Shown: in pieces, positions 10,761 to 22,679 of the stretch | Layout of the letters: the number at the start of each line of letters is the position of its first letter | Numbering within the stretch: position 1 is the first letter of the stretch | Origin: Prorocentrum cordatum | Lineage: Eukaryota > Sar > Dinophyceae > Prorocentrales > Prorocentraceae | DNA length: 64,000 nucleotides | Direction: 5' to 3' | NCBI GenBank assembly: GCA_963575745.1 | Contig: CAUYUJ010011226.1 | Location: forward strand, 240,006-304,005 | Made by a program: the position numbers and the translations under genes | The notes under the pieces: generated by a model | Databases searched by the model: none | The model's input: only the letters and a program-made list of their open reading frames with translations | Told to the model about the DNA's origin: nothing

Positions 10761-11554
10761 CATGTGTCGGTGAAGAAAATGATTGATCGATGATGGCAGC
10801 AATGCCGGCGATTGGCGATGACGGTAACGGCGGTGATGCGATGGTGCTGATGCGGGCGATCGTGAAGAAGTGCGAGCGCAGAAATTCAAGAAAACAGGCA
10901 AGGTCGTTGGTTAAAAGTAAGTGGTGCTTCGCTGTTTTGACTAATTCGATCTTGAAATCGATTGATAAACGCTGTTTTTGGACAGATATCGACACGAGCG
11001 TGCGGCGGCGCGAGCGCGTGTTCCGCATGGTATTATTTGACACGAGTTCGTGCACTGCGCGCATGCTAGACCAACGCAGATGCAACGCGTGGTGCGATGA
11101 GAAGTTGCGTTTTGGACGGGGTTGCAGAACTCATATGGTTCTCATCTGATAGCAACATGTGCATCTGGGCAGACAATCTGAAATCTTGATGTCTTGATGA
11201 TGAAAACCCAGAAGAGTGTTAAATGCTTTAATGTTGATCTGCTTGCAGAACGAATGTGTGTTGGTATGGGCTTGTCATGTGCGTACGCATGTGGACTTTG
11301 CGCCTTTTTTCCTCGCAATGGATTTCTGAATTCTGAAATTGCGCGCGCATAATGTTAATAGAAAATCATTCCGGGGGGCGGTAGCGGTGGGACTGGGAAG
11401 ATATGAAGACAGATGGAAGATGGGCGATGAAGCAGAATAGTGTGAAAATCGCACCGTCCCAAGGCGGCCAGATAAGTCCGGGCTCGGGAGAGGAGGGTGG
11501 ATCCTGTTTTCTCTACAACAAAATTTACGCGGTGCAAGCTAGAGGTGGCAACGA
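10761..11554. other. complex sequence, no recognised gene
   Basis: At 10970-11070 there is a diverged relative of 9490-9570 (gttccgcatggt, then tttgacacgagt). Otherwise I see no coding or RNA signal. Confidence 0.5.
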
Positions 11555-11975
11555 AGCAACAACGGCCGTCAACGTGGCGAAACCTCGCTGGACCCACCCA
11601 GCGCACAAAGCAGCAACGAGGCGTCAACGGGCGGCAACGTGGCGAAACCTCGCTGGACCCACCCAGCGCACAAAGCAGCAACGAGGCGTCAACGGGCGGC
11701 AACGTGGCGAAACCTCGCTGGGCCCACCCAGCGCACGAGGCGGCCATGATGCGGCAAAGTGGCGAAAACTCACCAGCCCAACCGAACGAACGAGGCGGCA
11801 ACGAAGCGGCAACGAGGCGACAACGGGCGTCATTGTGGCGAAACTTCGCCAGACCAGCCCAACGCACGAGGCGGCAACGTGGCGAAACTTCGCCAGACCC
11901 ACCCAGCGCACGAGGCGGCAACGTGGCGAAACCTTGCAGGACCCACCCAGCGCACGAGGCGGCAACGAGGACCTC
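11555..11975 (+). repeat. 65-bp tandem repeat (ggcgaaacctcgctgg family), locus 1
   Basis: Units contain gtggcgaaacctcgctgg, cccacccagcgcac and gcggcaacg. Phase points at 11581, 11646 and 11711 give 65 bp for the first copies, and later copies are shortened. The same family occurs at 32565-32805. Frames of up to 273 codons run through it (Ala/Thr/Arg/Gln-rich) because the unit has almost no stop codons. Confidence 0.9.
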
Positions 11976-11979
11976 TCAA

Positions 11980-12225
11980 AGAACGTCCGCTCAAAGAAAA
12001 CCACTTGGGGGGGGGCACTGGGCCTCCTTGCAGCTCTAGGTTGGCCCAGAATTTTCATAGGGATGCCGCCAGACGGCCAGGCGCGCCAAGAGGTCTCCAG
12101 CACGGCCCCACAAGGCCCCGAAGAGAGCCTTAAAAACCCACGACGGCCGAAGAAGACCCCAAGATGCCTCTCAGATAGCCGGGGACGGGCCCCAAGACGC
12201 CACCGAGAGGGCACACCAAATTGAC
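11980..12225. repeat. GGCC-rich minisatellite
   Basis: ccaagaggtc and cgacggccgaag units of the dispersed GGCC family. Confidence 0.7.
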
Positions 12226-12486
12226 AACCTCGTTTGTTTTTAGTGCTCTTTGCCTGTCCCATAATTTGCTCCCACGATATCCCAAGATCGGCTCGAGACG
12301 GTCCTCAGAGCCCCCAAGGTGGCCGGATTACTCATCGAGGCTACTGTATTACCACAAGACGACTCCATGATGGGCCCCATGGCAGAACCTGCGGGCATCC
12401 GTTCGCAAATGAGTATTGCAAGACACCATTGCCGCAAAAGACCCTACGTAGCTTTACACAATCAAGGTGGGGGCCACGATGGGGGG
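12226..12486. other. short complex spacer
   Basis: I see no gene or clear repeat. It includes a few GGCC-family remnants such as ctcagagcccccaag. Confidence 0.45.
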
Positions 12487-12672
12487 CCAGGGATAGGGAC
12501 ACGGGTAAGGATATGGACGTAGGGCTACCCAGGGATACAGGGATAGAGATACCGTGGCAGGGGTTAAGGATATGGATGCATAGAGGCAAAGGGATAGGGG
12601 TAGATACAGACATGGACAATGCGAGACAACGGGAGACAATGGGAGACAATGGGAGACAATGTCAGACAACGT
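12487..12672 (+). repeat. agggatagg and gggagacaat short tandem repeats
   Basis: Two adjoining arrays: variable agggatagg/aaggatatgg units, then gggagacaat units of about 11 bp (12628-12672). Confidence 0.85.
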
Positions 12673-13089
12673 CGCCCGACCGATTCTGGATCTGGTATCG
12701 CACCTACTAGTTTCTGTATCGCAATCGAAGAAACCCTTATAGACAATCTGTTTCAGGAACCGATCCGCCACCGTGGCCTGAGGCGCGACTTGTAGTGTCC
12801 ACAAATGCCTTCGAATTCTGTGTGTTAAATGCTGCCAATGTCCTTCAAGGGACCCACAGCCCAGAGTTCCGGGCGCTCCCGTGCGCTCCGGCGAGTGGCT
12901 CGCGTGACTTCCCCGGAGGCCAAGGACGCGTTGCTTCGGACATGCACGTCCAACATGGCCGAAGATGGCCCCGAGGACCGTCCTGGAGCCCTCTTGGGCA
13001 CCTGCCGGGCCGTCTTGGAGGCCCTGGAGGGCGGCCCAAAAGGCCAACACAGTCCAAGTCCATTGGTTTTGGTACGGTTTTAGCATTAC
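12673..13089. other. complex sequence grading into GGCC minisatellite
   Basis: No recognised gene. The right part holds scattered ggccc units. Confidence 0.45.
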
Positions 13090-13445
13090 CACCTTTTCGG
13101 TGTTCGGAGCGTCCAAGACAGCTCAAGAGGCGACCAATATCGCCCCTAAATACCCCAAAAGCCCCCAAGAGGGGCCCAAGTGACGCCCCGAGAGGGCCCA
13201 GGAGGGGGAACACGAACTGACATTTGGAGCCCTCCGCCCCAAGATGGCCCAAGATCCCCCAAGAAGCCTCCGAGGTGCCCCCCAGAGGCCCAATTCAGGC
13301 CTCAAGAGGCCCCCGAGACGCCCCCAAACACCCCCAAAACTGCCTCCAAGAGGCTTCCGAACGATCTCCCAACAGGTCCTCACAAGCATCCTTGGGGTCT
13401 CTGACCGACAACCCAGGCACGGTGGCGGGATGGGCCGAAGGGCAT
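13090..13445. repeat. GGCC-rich minisatellite with a defined end sequence
   Basis: ccaagaggccc units end at 13397-13442 in a segment (acccaggcacggtgg, then gggatgggccgaagggcat) that also ends the block at 58075-58250. The shared end suggests that some of these blocks are copies of an element and not only expanded simple sequence. Confidence 0.75.
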
Positions 13446-13755
13446 TATGTATGTACGCACGCGTGCATGTATGAACAAATATGTATGTACGTATGAATGT
13501 ATGCACACATGTATGACTATGTGTGTATGTGTATGTATGTATGCATGCATGCATGCATTGATGCATGACTGTACGCACGTACGTACGAGCGTACGATTGT
13601 ATGTATGCATAATTATGTACCTGTATGTATGCATGTGTGCATGTATGCATGTGTGTATGTAAGTATGCATGCATGCATGTATGTATGCATGCACGTATGT
13701 CCATTTGTGTGCAAGCATGTATGTCTACATGCATGTATGTATGCATGTATGCATG
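13446..13755 (+). repeat. atgtatgcatgc microsatellite
   Basis: A 4-bp-based repeat (tatg, catg, tacg) of about 310 bp. It produces Met/Cys/His/Thr open frames on both strands and directly abuts the left end of the composite element. Confidence 0.93.
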
Positions 13756-13756
13756 T

Positions 13757-14735
13757 CGGAGGTTGGGGGGTGAGATCGCAGTTGAACGGAGATTCCAAAC
13801 CAAAGAAATCGATTCGTTTCGTTCGTGTCGTTCGAGTGGGCGAGGCAAAGCTGCGTGGGCGCGCGAGAGGAAAGAAACCGCCGTTGCTAGGACGAAGTCA
13901 AAACACATGTTTCTCCTCCGTCCAGCGGTGGCTCTAGCGGTGTCCCGTGGTGTCCCGTGGTGTCCGCCGTTGCTAGGGCGAAGTCGAGACAAATCTTTCT
14001 CCTCCGTCCGGCGGTGGCTCTAGCGGTGTCCCGTGGTGTCCCGTGGAGGCCCACAATGTCGCGTGGTGTCCGCCGTTGCTAGGGCGAAATCAAGACAAAT
14101 GTTTCTTATCCTCCATCCGGCGGTGGCTCTTGCGGAGTTCTGTGGTGGCCCGTGGTGGCCCGTGGTGTCCCGTGGTGTCCGCCGTTGCTGGGGCGAAATC
14201 AAAACAAATGAGTCTCCTCCGTGCGGCGGTGGCTCTAGCGGTGTCCCGTGGTGTCCCGTGGTGTCCGCCGCTGCTAGGGCGAAGTCGAGTCAAGACAAAT
14301 GTTTCTCCTCCGTCCGGCGGTGGCTCTAGCGGTGTCCCGTGGTGTCCCGTTGAGTGAGATCGATAGTGAGATCGATAGTGCGATCGACAAATGTCCCGTT
14401 GTGTCCCGTGGTGTCCCGTTGAGTGAGATCGATAATGAGATCAATGTGGTGCCCCGAGGTGTCCCGTGGTGTCCCAAAAAATGAAATCGATCATGAGATC
14501 GACAAATGTCCCGTGGTGTCCCGTTGAGTGAGATCGATAATGAGACCGACCGTGAAATCGATAGTGAGATCGATGTGGTGTCCCGAGGTGTCCCGTGGTG
14601 TCCCGTTGAATGAAATCGATAGTGAGATCGATAGTGAGACCGATAATAAGATCGACAAATGTCCCGCGGTGTCCCGTGGTGGCCCGTTCAATGAGATCGA
14701 TAGTGAGATCGATAATGGGATCGACAAGCGTCCTA
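13757..14735 (+). mobile_element. composite repeat element, copy 1 (A terminus, gtgtcccg and gagatcgat arrays)
   Basis: It starts with ggaggttggggggtgag, followed by a ~110-bp A terminus ending in gaggcaaagctgcgtgg. Next come several copies of a ~75-bp unit (gttgctagggcg, gacaaatgtttctcctcc, ggcggtggctct) interspersed with gtgtcccgtggtgtcccg, and then an array of gagatcgat repeats from about 14350 to 14730. The B terminus seen in the other two copies is absent, and the array runs straight into the 90-bp minisatellite. No open frame looks like a transposase. The A terminus, the 75-bp unit and the array order match 49220-50160 and, inverted, 16447-18003. Confidence 0.7.
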
Positions 14736-15915
14736 ATTTTCAGAGACCAAACACTCCGCAAAATCCGTCCCGGGACCATCCCACCACGTCTGACTCCACC
14801 AACCTCCTGGAACTTCTGAGCACTGGTTTTCAAGGGCCACCCACTCCGCAAAATCCGTCCAAAAACCCCACCACGTCTGACACCGCCAGCCCCCTGGACC
14901 TTCTGGGCAACGGTTCTCAAGGGCCAAACACCACGCAAAATCCGTCCCGGGACCTCCCCATCACGTCTGACACCGCCAGTCTCCTGGAGCGTCTGATCAT
15001 TTGTTTTCAGGGGCCGCCCACTCCGCAAAATCCGTCCCGGGACCCCCCCACCACGTCTGACACCGCCAGCCTCCTGGAGACTCTGACCACTGGTTTTCGA
15101 GGGCCACCCACCTTGCATAATCCGTCCCGGGACCCCTCCCACGACGTATGACACCGCCAGCCTCCTGGAGCCTCTGACCACTGGTTTTCAAGGGCCATCC
15201 ACCCCGCAAAATCCGTCCTGGGACCGCTTTCACCATGTGCACGTCTGACACCGCCAGCCTCCTGGAGCCTCCGAGCACTAGTTTTCAGAGGCCACGGACC
15301 CAGCAAAATACATCCCGGGACCATCCCACGACGTCTGGCACCGCTAGCATCCTGGAGCCTCTGAGCACTGGCTTTCAGGGGCCACCCACTCCGCAAAATC
15401 CGTCTCGGGACCCCCCCACAACGTCTGACACCGCCAGCCCCCTGGACCTTCTGGGCATCGGTTCTCAGGGACCATCCACCCCGCAAAATCCGTCCCGGGA
15501 CCTCCCCACCACGTCTGACACCGCCAGCCTCCTGGAGCGTATTTATTTTCAAAGACCAAGCGCTCCGCAGAATCCGTCCCGGGACCCCCCACCACGTCTG
15601 ACACCGCCAACCTCCTGGAGCCTCTGAGCACTGGTTTTCAGGGACCACCCACCCCGCAAAATCCGTCTCGGGACCCCCCCACCACGTCTGACACCACCAG
15701 CCTCGTGGAGCCTTTGGGCATCGGTTCTCAAAGTTCATCCACCCCGCAAAATCCGTCCCGGGATCCCCCCCACCACGTCTGACACCGCCAGTTTCCTGGA
15801 GCATCTGGGCAGCGGTTTCTTGTGACCGCCCGCCCACTCTGCAACATCCGTCCCGGGACCCCCCCATCACGGTTGACACCGCCAGCCTCCTGGAGCCTCT
15901 GGGCATCGTTTTTTT
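14736..15915. repeat. ~90-bp minisatellite, about 13 copies
   Basis: The unit holds ccgcaaaatccgtcccggg, accccccccaccacg, tctgacaccgccagc, ctcctggagc and tggttttcagggg. The ccgcaaaa phase points near 14756, 14846, 14933, 15023, 15113, 15204 and so on give periods of 84-97, mostly 90. Because 90 is divisible by three and the unit has few stops, both strands show open frames (246 and 354 codons on minus) that encode a 30-residue repeat. Non-multiple-of-3 spacings at several joints argue against a selected protein. Confidence 0.93.
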
Positions 15916-16446
15916 TTTTTGTTGTTTTGAAGAGCGGGAGATGGGAGCGGACAGCGATAACATACACAACTCGCCTCCCCAAGCGTGCTGGCAATTATCA
16001 TGTACGTCGTCAGGCTGTCCCATGAACGCAGCCAAACGCCAGTCGGGGAGGACGGCTTCGGGCCTCGCCACGATTACGTTGCTGCTTACTGTAGGCGCCG
16101 GCTGGAGCGGACAAATCCTGCGTTCCCAGGACAGATGGACGCAAACAAAAAAGAGCTACCTGTGACGGATATTGCCCGGGCGATCGGTCCAGGAGGAGGA
16201 GGAGAGAGGAACCACAAGGCGAAGGATATTAATTAGCCCTAAAGCATATCGTCCCCTGGCCTGCCAAACTGTTGTTGGACAAATCCGTATTGAACGGCTT
16301 CGATGGCCAAGCAATACATTCACCATGGCAGGAGAAACGAGGGAGGGGGAGCAGAGGAGAAAAAAGAAAAGAAGCCAACGAAACGAACGAGAGCGAAAGG
16401 AAGCGAGCGAGAACGAAACAACAAATACATAGAAATACCCATACCT
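15916..16446. other. complex sequence, no recognised gene
   Basis: It begins with a T-rich run (about 15908-15928) after the minisatellite. No domain is recognised, and the open frames are under 120 codons and overlapping. Confidence 0.5.
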
Positions 16447-17352
16447 ATACAACCACCCTTCGGGTGATAAGGAGGTTCGGGGGGGAGGAAACCAACGTCT
16501 CACTCGATCGGTCTCACTAGCGATCTCAGTATCGATCTCACTATCGGTCTCGCTCGATCGATCTCACTCGATCGATCTCACAATCGATATCACTCGATCT
16601 ATCTCATTCGATCGATCTCACAATTGATCCCACAATCGATCTCACAATCGATCACACAATCGATCTCACATTCGGTCTCAATATCGATCTCACTATCGAT
16701 ATCACAATCGCTCTCACAATCAACGTCATCATCATCATCATCATCATCAACAACACCAACATCATCAATATCAACATCATCACCAACATCGTCATCATCA
16801 TGAGGGCACCGTCATCATCATCATCATCATCATCATCATCAGCATCATCATCATCATCATAAACATCATTATCAACGTCAGCATCATCATCGGGACAGCA
16901 TCATCATCATCACCATCATCATCTCATCATCAACATCATCATCATCATCGGGACACAGTCATCGTCATCATCATCAGCAGCATCATCATAATCATCATCA
17001 TAATCGGGACACCATCATGATCACCATCGTTCTCATCATCGTCATCATCATCATCAACATCGCCATCATCCTCGGGACACCATCATCATCATCATGACCA
17101 TCGACATCGTCATCATCATCAACAACATCATCATCATTGGGGCACCATCATCATCATGAGCAACATCATCATCAACATCGTCATTATCATTATTAGCATC
17201 ATCGGGACATCATCAGCATCACCATCATCATCATCACCATCATCAGCATCATCATCGGGAAACCAGAATCATCATCAACATCATCATCATCAACATCATT
17301 ATCGCCGGGATACCATTTCCATCAACATCATCATCACCAACATAATCGGAAT

Positions 17353-17398
<46 letters not shown>

Positions 17399-17513
17399 GG
17401 GACACCATCATCGTCATCATCATCAACATAATCATCATGAGCATCATCATCCTCATCATCGGGACACTATCATCATCATCGACACCATCATCAACATCAT
17501 CATCTTCATCACC

Positions 17514-17603
<90 letters not shown>

Positions 17604-17610
17604 GGGACAC

Positions 17611-17658
<48 letters not shown>

Positions 17659-18003
17659 CATCATCTTCGCGGGACACCGCGGGACACCGGCGGGACACCG
17701 CGAGACACCGCGGGACACCGGCGGGACACCGCGGGGCCCCGGCCGCCCGGAAGGGAGACATTTGGTCCGGCCGCGCCTCAGCCACAGGAGGACACCGCGG
17801 GACACCGGCGGGACACCGCGGGCCCCCGGCCGCCCGGAAGGGAGACATTTGGTCCGGCCGCGCCTCAGCCACAGGAGACTTTTTCTCGCCCGCCCACGCA
17901 TCTTCGCCTCGCACGCACGGCACGCACGAACACGAAACCGAAGCCGATTTCCCGGTGGGGGGCTCGCCGTTCCACTTCGATCTCACCCCCTCACCTCCGA
18001 TAG
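16447..18003 (-). mobile_element. composite repeat element, copy 2, inverted and expanded by an ATC microsatellite
   Basis: Read on the minus strand it starts at 18003 with the A terminus (cggaggtgagggggtgag, then gatcgaagtggaacgg), continues with the gctgaggcgcggccgg unit and cgcggtgtcccg runs (about 17830-17670), and passes a ~940-bp gat/atc microsatellite. It then reaches the gagatcgat array (16730-16500) and ends in the B terminus at 16447-16490 (ggaggttcgggggggagg, with accacccttcgggtg outside it). Order and orientation match copy 3 at 49220-50160 in reverse. The microsatellite between the two internal arrays is unique to this copy. Confidence 0.72.
16727..17668. repeat. (ATC)n microsatellite, about 940 bp
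   Basis: A cat/atc trinucleotide array interrupted at intervals by cgggacacc-like pieces (tcgggacaccatcat). These interruptions are the reverse complement of the gtgtcccg motif of the host element, so the microsatellite probably grew inside it. Confidence 0.95.
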
Positions 18004-18239
18004 TGAAAACTATACTTCTAAGGCAGCGCCTGCTGGCGGACGCTGGAAGCTCGCTGAGTAACAGGAGCCCGTCTGGCGGGCACGCCCGCAACATGCACGC
18101 GCACATCGAACGACTAAAAACAACACACGCCTGCGGGGAGGAGGGCTCGAGGACACGAGGCGGCGCGCTGCAGCCAGCCAGGCTAACCAGAAGCGGCAGG
18201 GGAGGCACAAACCACCGCAACCTTACCCGAAGTCCGTGA

Positions 18240-19462
18240 CGACGAAGGACACCGGCGTAGTCGCTGGCGTTGATGCTGGCGTCGGTGCTGGCGTCGGTGC
18301 TGCGCCAGCGTAGGTGCTGATGCTGGTGATGACCTCGGTGCTGGTGTGAGCGCTGGTGCTACTGCTGGCGCAAATGCCGATATTCGCGTTGGCGCAGTGT
18401 TGGCGCCGTCGCCGGTATAGACGCTGGAGTTGGTGCCACTGCAATCGCTCGCTCGCATGCTGGCGTCGGGGCTGGTGTAGGCGTTAGCGTTCATGCTGGA
18501 GTCGGTGATGACAGCGGTGCTGGTATAGCCGTTGGCGCTGGTGCCAGCGCAGGCGTGGGCATTCCTGCTGGCGTCAGTGCAGGCTTTGGCACGTGTGTAA
18601 GCGCTGGCATTGGTGCTAGCTCGATGCAGGCACCCACGCCGGCGTCAATGCAGGCGTCGGTGCTGGCGTAGGCGTCGGCGCTGCCGCAGGCGTCGGTGAT
18701 GGCAACGGTGCTGGCGTAGGCGCTGGCCTTCGTGCCGACGCAGGCGTCGGTTGTCGAGCTGGCGTCTCGACACTGGCGTTGGAGCTAACGCAATCGCTGG
18801 CGTCGGCGATGACGCTGACGTCGGTGATGTCCACGTTGCTGGTATAGTCGCTGGCGTCGGTGCCGAAGTAGGTGTCGGTGATGAGCACGGCGCTAGCTTT
18901 GTTGCTGGCGCCGACGCAGGCGTCCCTGCTGGCGAGGGCGTTTGCATCGGTGCTGATGTAGGCGTCGGCATTGGTGCTGGCCACGGTGAAGGCAACGGTG
19001 CAGGTGTAGGCGACGGCGTTAGCGCCGAAACAGTGTCACCGTCAGCTGCTGGATTAGCATCATTCACTCGTCAGCTGCACGAACACCGTTGTGCAGATCG
19101 TCGCCGTGCTGATGATCATCGCCGCGTCGTGCGCAAGAATGGTAGCCGTTTCCCTGAGCCAGCGTTGAAGCTGGCATCGGCGGCGGCGGCGTGGGTGCTG
19201 GCATAGTCGCTGGCGTCGGCGTAGGCGTAGGCGCTGGCTCTGGTGCCACCGCCGACGCGGGCATTCATGCTGGCGTCGGTGCTGGCGCCGGTGCTGGCAT
19301 AAGCGTCGAAGCTGGGGCCGCAGTCGGCGATGGCCCTGGCGTTGATGAAGTCGCTGGCTTCAGCGCCGGCCTAGGCGTCGACAAGCGTGCTGGCGTCATC
19401 TGCTGCGTCGGCACGGGCGTTCGTGATAGCGTCGGTGCTGGAGTCGGTGGCGGCCAGCAATG
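18240..19462. repeat. ggcgtcggtgctg satellite, 6-bp based
   Basis: Irregular 6/12/18-bp units (ggcgtcggtgctggcgt, gtaggcgttagcgct). They encode Gly/Val/Ala repeats on plus and Ala/Pro/Thr/Ser repeats on minus in frames up to 151 codons. Both strands are open, which is typical of such satellites. Confidence 0.9.
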
Positions 19463-20214
19463 GTGAGACCCGCGGGGCCCCTAATGCTCCTGCGGCTTGA
19501 AGCCCCTAGGGCAAGGATGGGCTGGCAACCCCCAGAATGCACATGTAGATTGCCTCGTCTTCTCTATTTGCAGCCACTGTGCTGCGTCTCGCGGCAAACG
19601 CATTCCATAGCTTGAAGGGGCCAGGATGTGGCTTCACTATTGCTTCTATTGTGTTGCATTGTGGGGGAGGCGCATGCTGGAGTCGGTGGGGAATAAATTG
19701 CGTCTCCAATGCAGCCGTCTGGGCGGTGATGCATCCTCTGGTGTGCCCGCAACGGCGAATAACAATTTTTCCGCAACGGCGATGGTAATGACAAGGTAAC
19801 CATCGATGACAAGTCCGTGAGTCACCACACCCCTCCGCACGAATTGTCGTAACGGCGCTGGCCGGGAAGCCGCCCAAAGCCAAGAACCACGAATCCTGCA
19901 CAACCGGAGCCAACACAGTGGGGAGAAACAAATTGCGTCCGAAATGCGTCCACCTGATTGTCATTATATATTCAGGTGTGCACGTGGTGGTGAGGGAAAT
20001 TGCATCTCAACTGCAACCGCCTGGGTCTGAGTAAATCCAATGGCGTGCCCATGCGTCTCGCAGCCATTCCACGAGGGCGGACTGACACCCCGCGCAGGCG
20101 TTGGGCAGGGTGTCAGGCACGGCGTTGGGAGTGCGTCGGTTACGGCGTCGAACGTGGTGCCAGGCAGGGGGACGGCAAGCGCGCCGGGAAGGCCGACGCA
20201 GTGTGAAAACTAAA
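19463..20214. other. complex sequence with a small dispersed motif
   Basis: No recognised gene. A motif of the type aaattgcgtctcc followed by aatgcagccg recurs, diverged, at about 19690, 19930 and 19995. Confidence 0.5.
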
Positions 20215-22620
20215 TCATTCCACTCACGTCTCTGGAAACGGCGACCTGGTCGGCATGGGAATCGGTGATCTGGTCGACGCTGGTCGAATAGGCCGGTGCG
20301 GGAGTCGGTGAGCTGAGCGATGAGGGAGTCGGTGACCTGGTCGGCGAAGGAGCTAGCGCCTTTGAGAGCTGGTCCGTGCGGGAGTCGGCGATCTGGCCGG
20401 CGCGGGAGTCGGCGAGCTGGCCATTAGTGGAGTCGGTGAGCGGGTCGGCGAGGGAGTCGGCGAGCTGGTGTGCGCGGGGGTCGGCGAGCTGGACGGCTCG
20501 GGAATCGGCGATCTGGTCGGTGCGGGTGTCTGCCAGCTGGTCCGTGCGGGAGTCGGTGACCTGGTCGGTGCGGGAGTCCACGACCTGGTCGGTGAGGGAA
20601 TCGGCGAGCCCCTCGGTGCGGGAATCGGCGAGCTGGTCGGTGCTGGAGTCGGCGACCTGATCGGCGTGAGGGTTGGTGATCTGGTCGACGCTGGAGTCGA
20701 CGAGTTGGTCGGCGCGGGAGTCGGTGAGCTGAGCGATGAGGGAGTCGGTAACCTGGTCGGCGAAGGAGCTAGCGAGCTGGTCGGCACGACCATTGCCCCT
20801 GGATAGCGACTTTGTCGCTGGTCCGTGCGGGAGTCGGCGATCTAGCCGGCGCGGGAGTCGGCGAGCTGGCCGGTAGTGGAGTCGGTGAGCGGATCGGCGA
20901 GGGAGTCGGCGAGCTGGTGCGCGCGGGAGTCGGCGAGCTGGACGGCGCGGGAATCGGCGATCTGGTCGGCGCGGGAGTCGGTGAGTTGGCCGGTGCTGGA
21001 GTCGGTGAGCGGGTCGGCGAGGGAGTCGGCGAGCTGGACCGTGCGGGAGTCTGTGAGCTGGTCGGTGCGGGAATCCGCGACTTGATCGGCGAGGGAATCG
21101 GCGAGCCCCTCCGTGCGGGAATCGGCGAGCTGGTCGGTGCTGGAGTCGGCGGTCTGGTCGGCATGAGAGTCGGGGAGCACGCCGGCTGGGTGGACGCCAG
21201 CGTGTCGCACCCTCCGGGGCCGGCGAGCTGGACGGCGCGGGAGTCGATCTGGTCGGCGCGGGTGTCTGCGAGCTGGTCCGTGCGGAAGTCGGTGAGCTGG
21301 TCGGTGCGGGAGTCCACGACCTGGTCGGCGAGGGAGTCGGCGAGCCCCTCGGTGCGGTAATCGGCGAGCTGGTCGGTGCTGGAGTCGACGAACTGGTCGG
21401 CGTGAGTCGGTGGAGCACGCCAGCCGGGTGGACACTGGCGTGTTGCCCCCTCCGGGGCCAGCGAGCTGGACGGCGCGGAAGTCGGCGATCTGGTCGGCGC
21501 GGGTGTCTGCGAGCTGGTCCGTGCAGGAATCGGTGAGCTGGTCGGTGCGGGAGTCCGCGACCTGTTCGGCGAGGGGATCGGCGAGCCCCTCGGTGCGGTA
21601 ATCGGCGAACTGGTCGGTGCTGGAGTCGGCGGTCTGGTCGGCGTGAGAGTCGGGGAGCACGCCAGCTGGGTGGGCGCCTGCGTGACGCCCCACCCGGGGC
21701 CAGCGAGCTGGACGGCGCGGGAGTCGGCGGTCTGGTCGGCGCGGGTGTCTGCGAGCTGGTCCGTGCGGGCGTCGGTGACCTGGTCGGTGCGGGAGTCCGC
21801 GACATGTTCGGCGAAAGAGTCGGCGAGCCACTCTGTGCGGTAATCGGCAAGCTGGTCGGTGCTGGAATCGACGATCTGGTCGGCCTGAGTCGGTGGAGCA
21901 CGCCAGCTGGGTGGACGCCACCGTGTCGCCCCCTCCGGGGCCGGCGAGCTGGACGGCGCGGGAGTCGGCGATCTGGTCGGAGCGGATGTGTGCGAGCTGA
22001 TCCGTGCGGGAGTCGGTGAGCTGGTCGGCGCGGGAGTCCGCGACCTGGTCGGCGAAAGAGTCGGCGAGCCCCTCGGTGCGGTAATCGGCAAGCTGGTCGG
22101 TGCTGGAATCGACGATCTGGTCGGCGTGAGAGTCGGGGAGCACGCCAGCCGGGTGGGCGCCGGCGTGACGCCCTCTGTGGGGCCAGCGAGCTGGACGGCG
22201 CGGGAGTCGGCGATCTGGTCGGCGCGGGTGTCTGCGAGCTGGTCCGTGCGGGAATCGGTGAGCTGGTCTGTGCGGGAGTCCGCGACATATTCGGCGAAAG
22301 AGTCGGCGAGCCCCTCTGTGCGGGAATCGGAAAGCTGGTCGGTGCTGGAGTCGACGATCTGGTCGGCCTGAGAGTCGGGAAGCACGCCAGCCGGGTGGAC
22401 GCCAGCGTGTCGCCCCCTCCGGGGCCGGCGAGCTGGACGGCGCGGGAGTCGGCGATCTGGTCGGCGCGGGTGTGTGCGAGCTGGTCCGTGCGGGCGTCGG
22501 TGCCCTGGTCGGTGCGGGAGTGCGCGACCTGGTCGGCGAGGGAATCGGCGAGCCCCTCGGCGCGGTAATCTGCGAGCTGGTCGGTGCTGGAGTCGGCGGT
22601 CTCATGGCGTCGATGTCGCT
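20215..22620. repeat. 24-bp satellite in ~241-bp higher-order units
   Basis: The basic unit is gagctggtcggtgcgggagtc-like (24 bp). From about 21180 a higher-order period of 239-243 bp is clear, marked by cacgccagctgggtgg at 21179, 21418, 21659, 21900, 22141 and 22384. Minus frames of 692, 752 and 538 codons run through it. One minus frame gives an acidic 8-residue repeat (ADSRTDQL), plus frames give VGAGVGEL, and the other frames are Arg- or Pro-rich. Higher-order spacings that are not multiples of three shift the frame, so I treat it as a satellite. It directly abuts the 3' end of the LINE at 22680-24884. Confidence 0.92.
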
Positions 22621-22679
22621 GGCGCCCTTCCTGGGCCTGGCGCCGGGTGCGGCGGGCAGCTCCCCGCGCGCCTGGCGGC

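Noticed and set aside
13123-13992. 289-codon minus frame with His/Thr/Cys repeats as a metal-binding protein
   Set aside because: It is the translation of an atgtatgc microsatellite.
14736-15915. CRISPR-like array
   Set aside because: Units are contiguous ~90-bp copies without spacers, in a eukaryotic context, with no cas genes.
17156-18220. Poly-Asp, poly-Ser, poly-His and poly-Met frames
   Set aside because: They are the different frames of the (ATC)n microsatellite.
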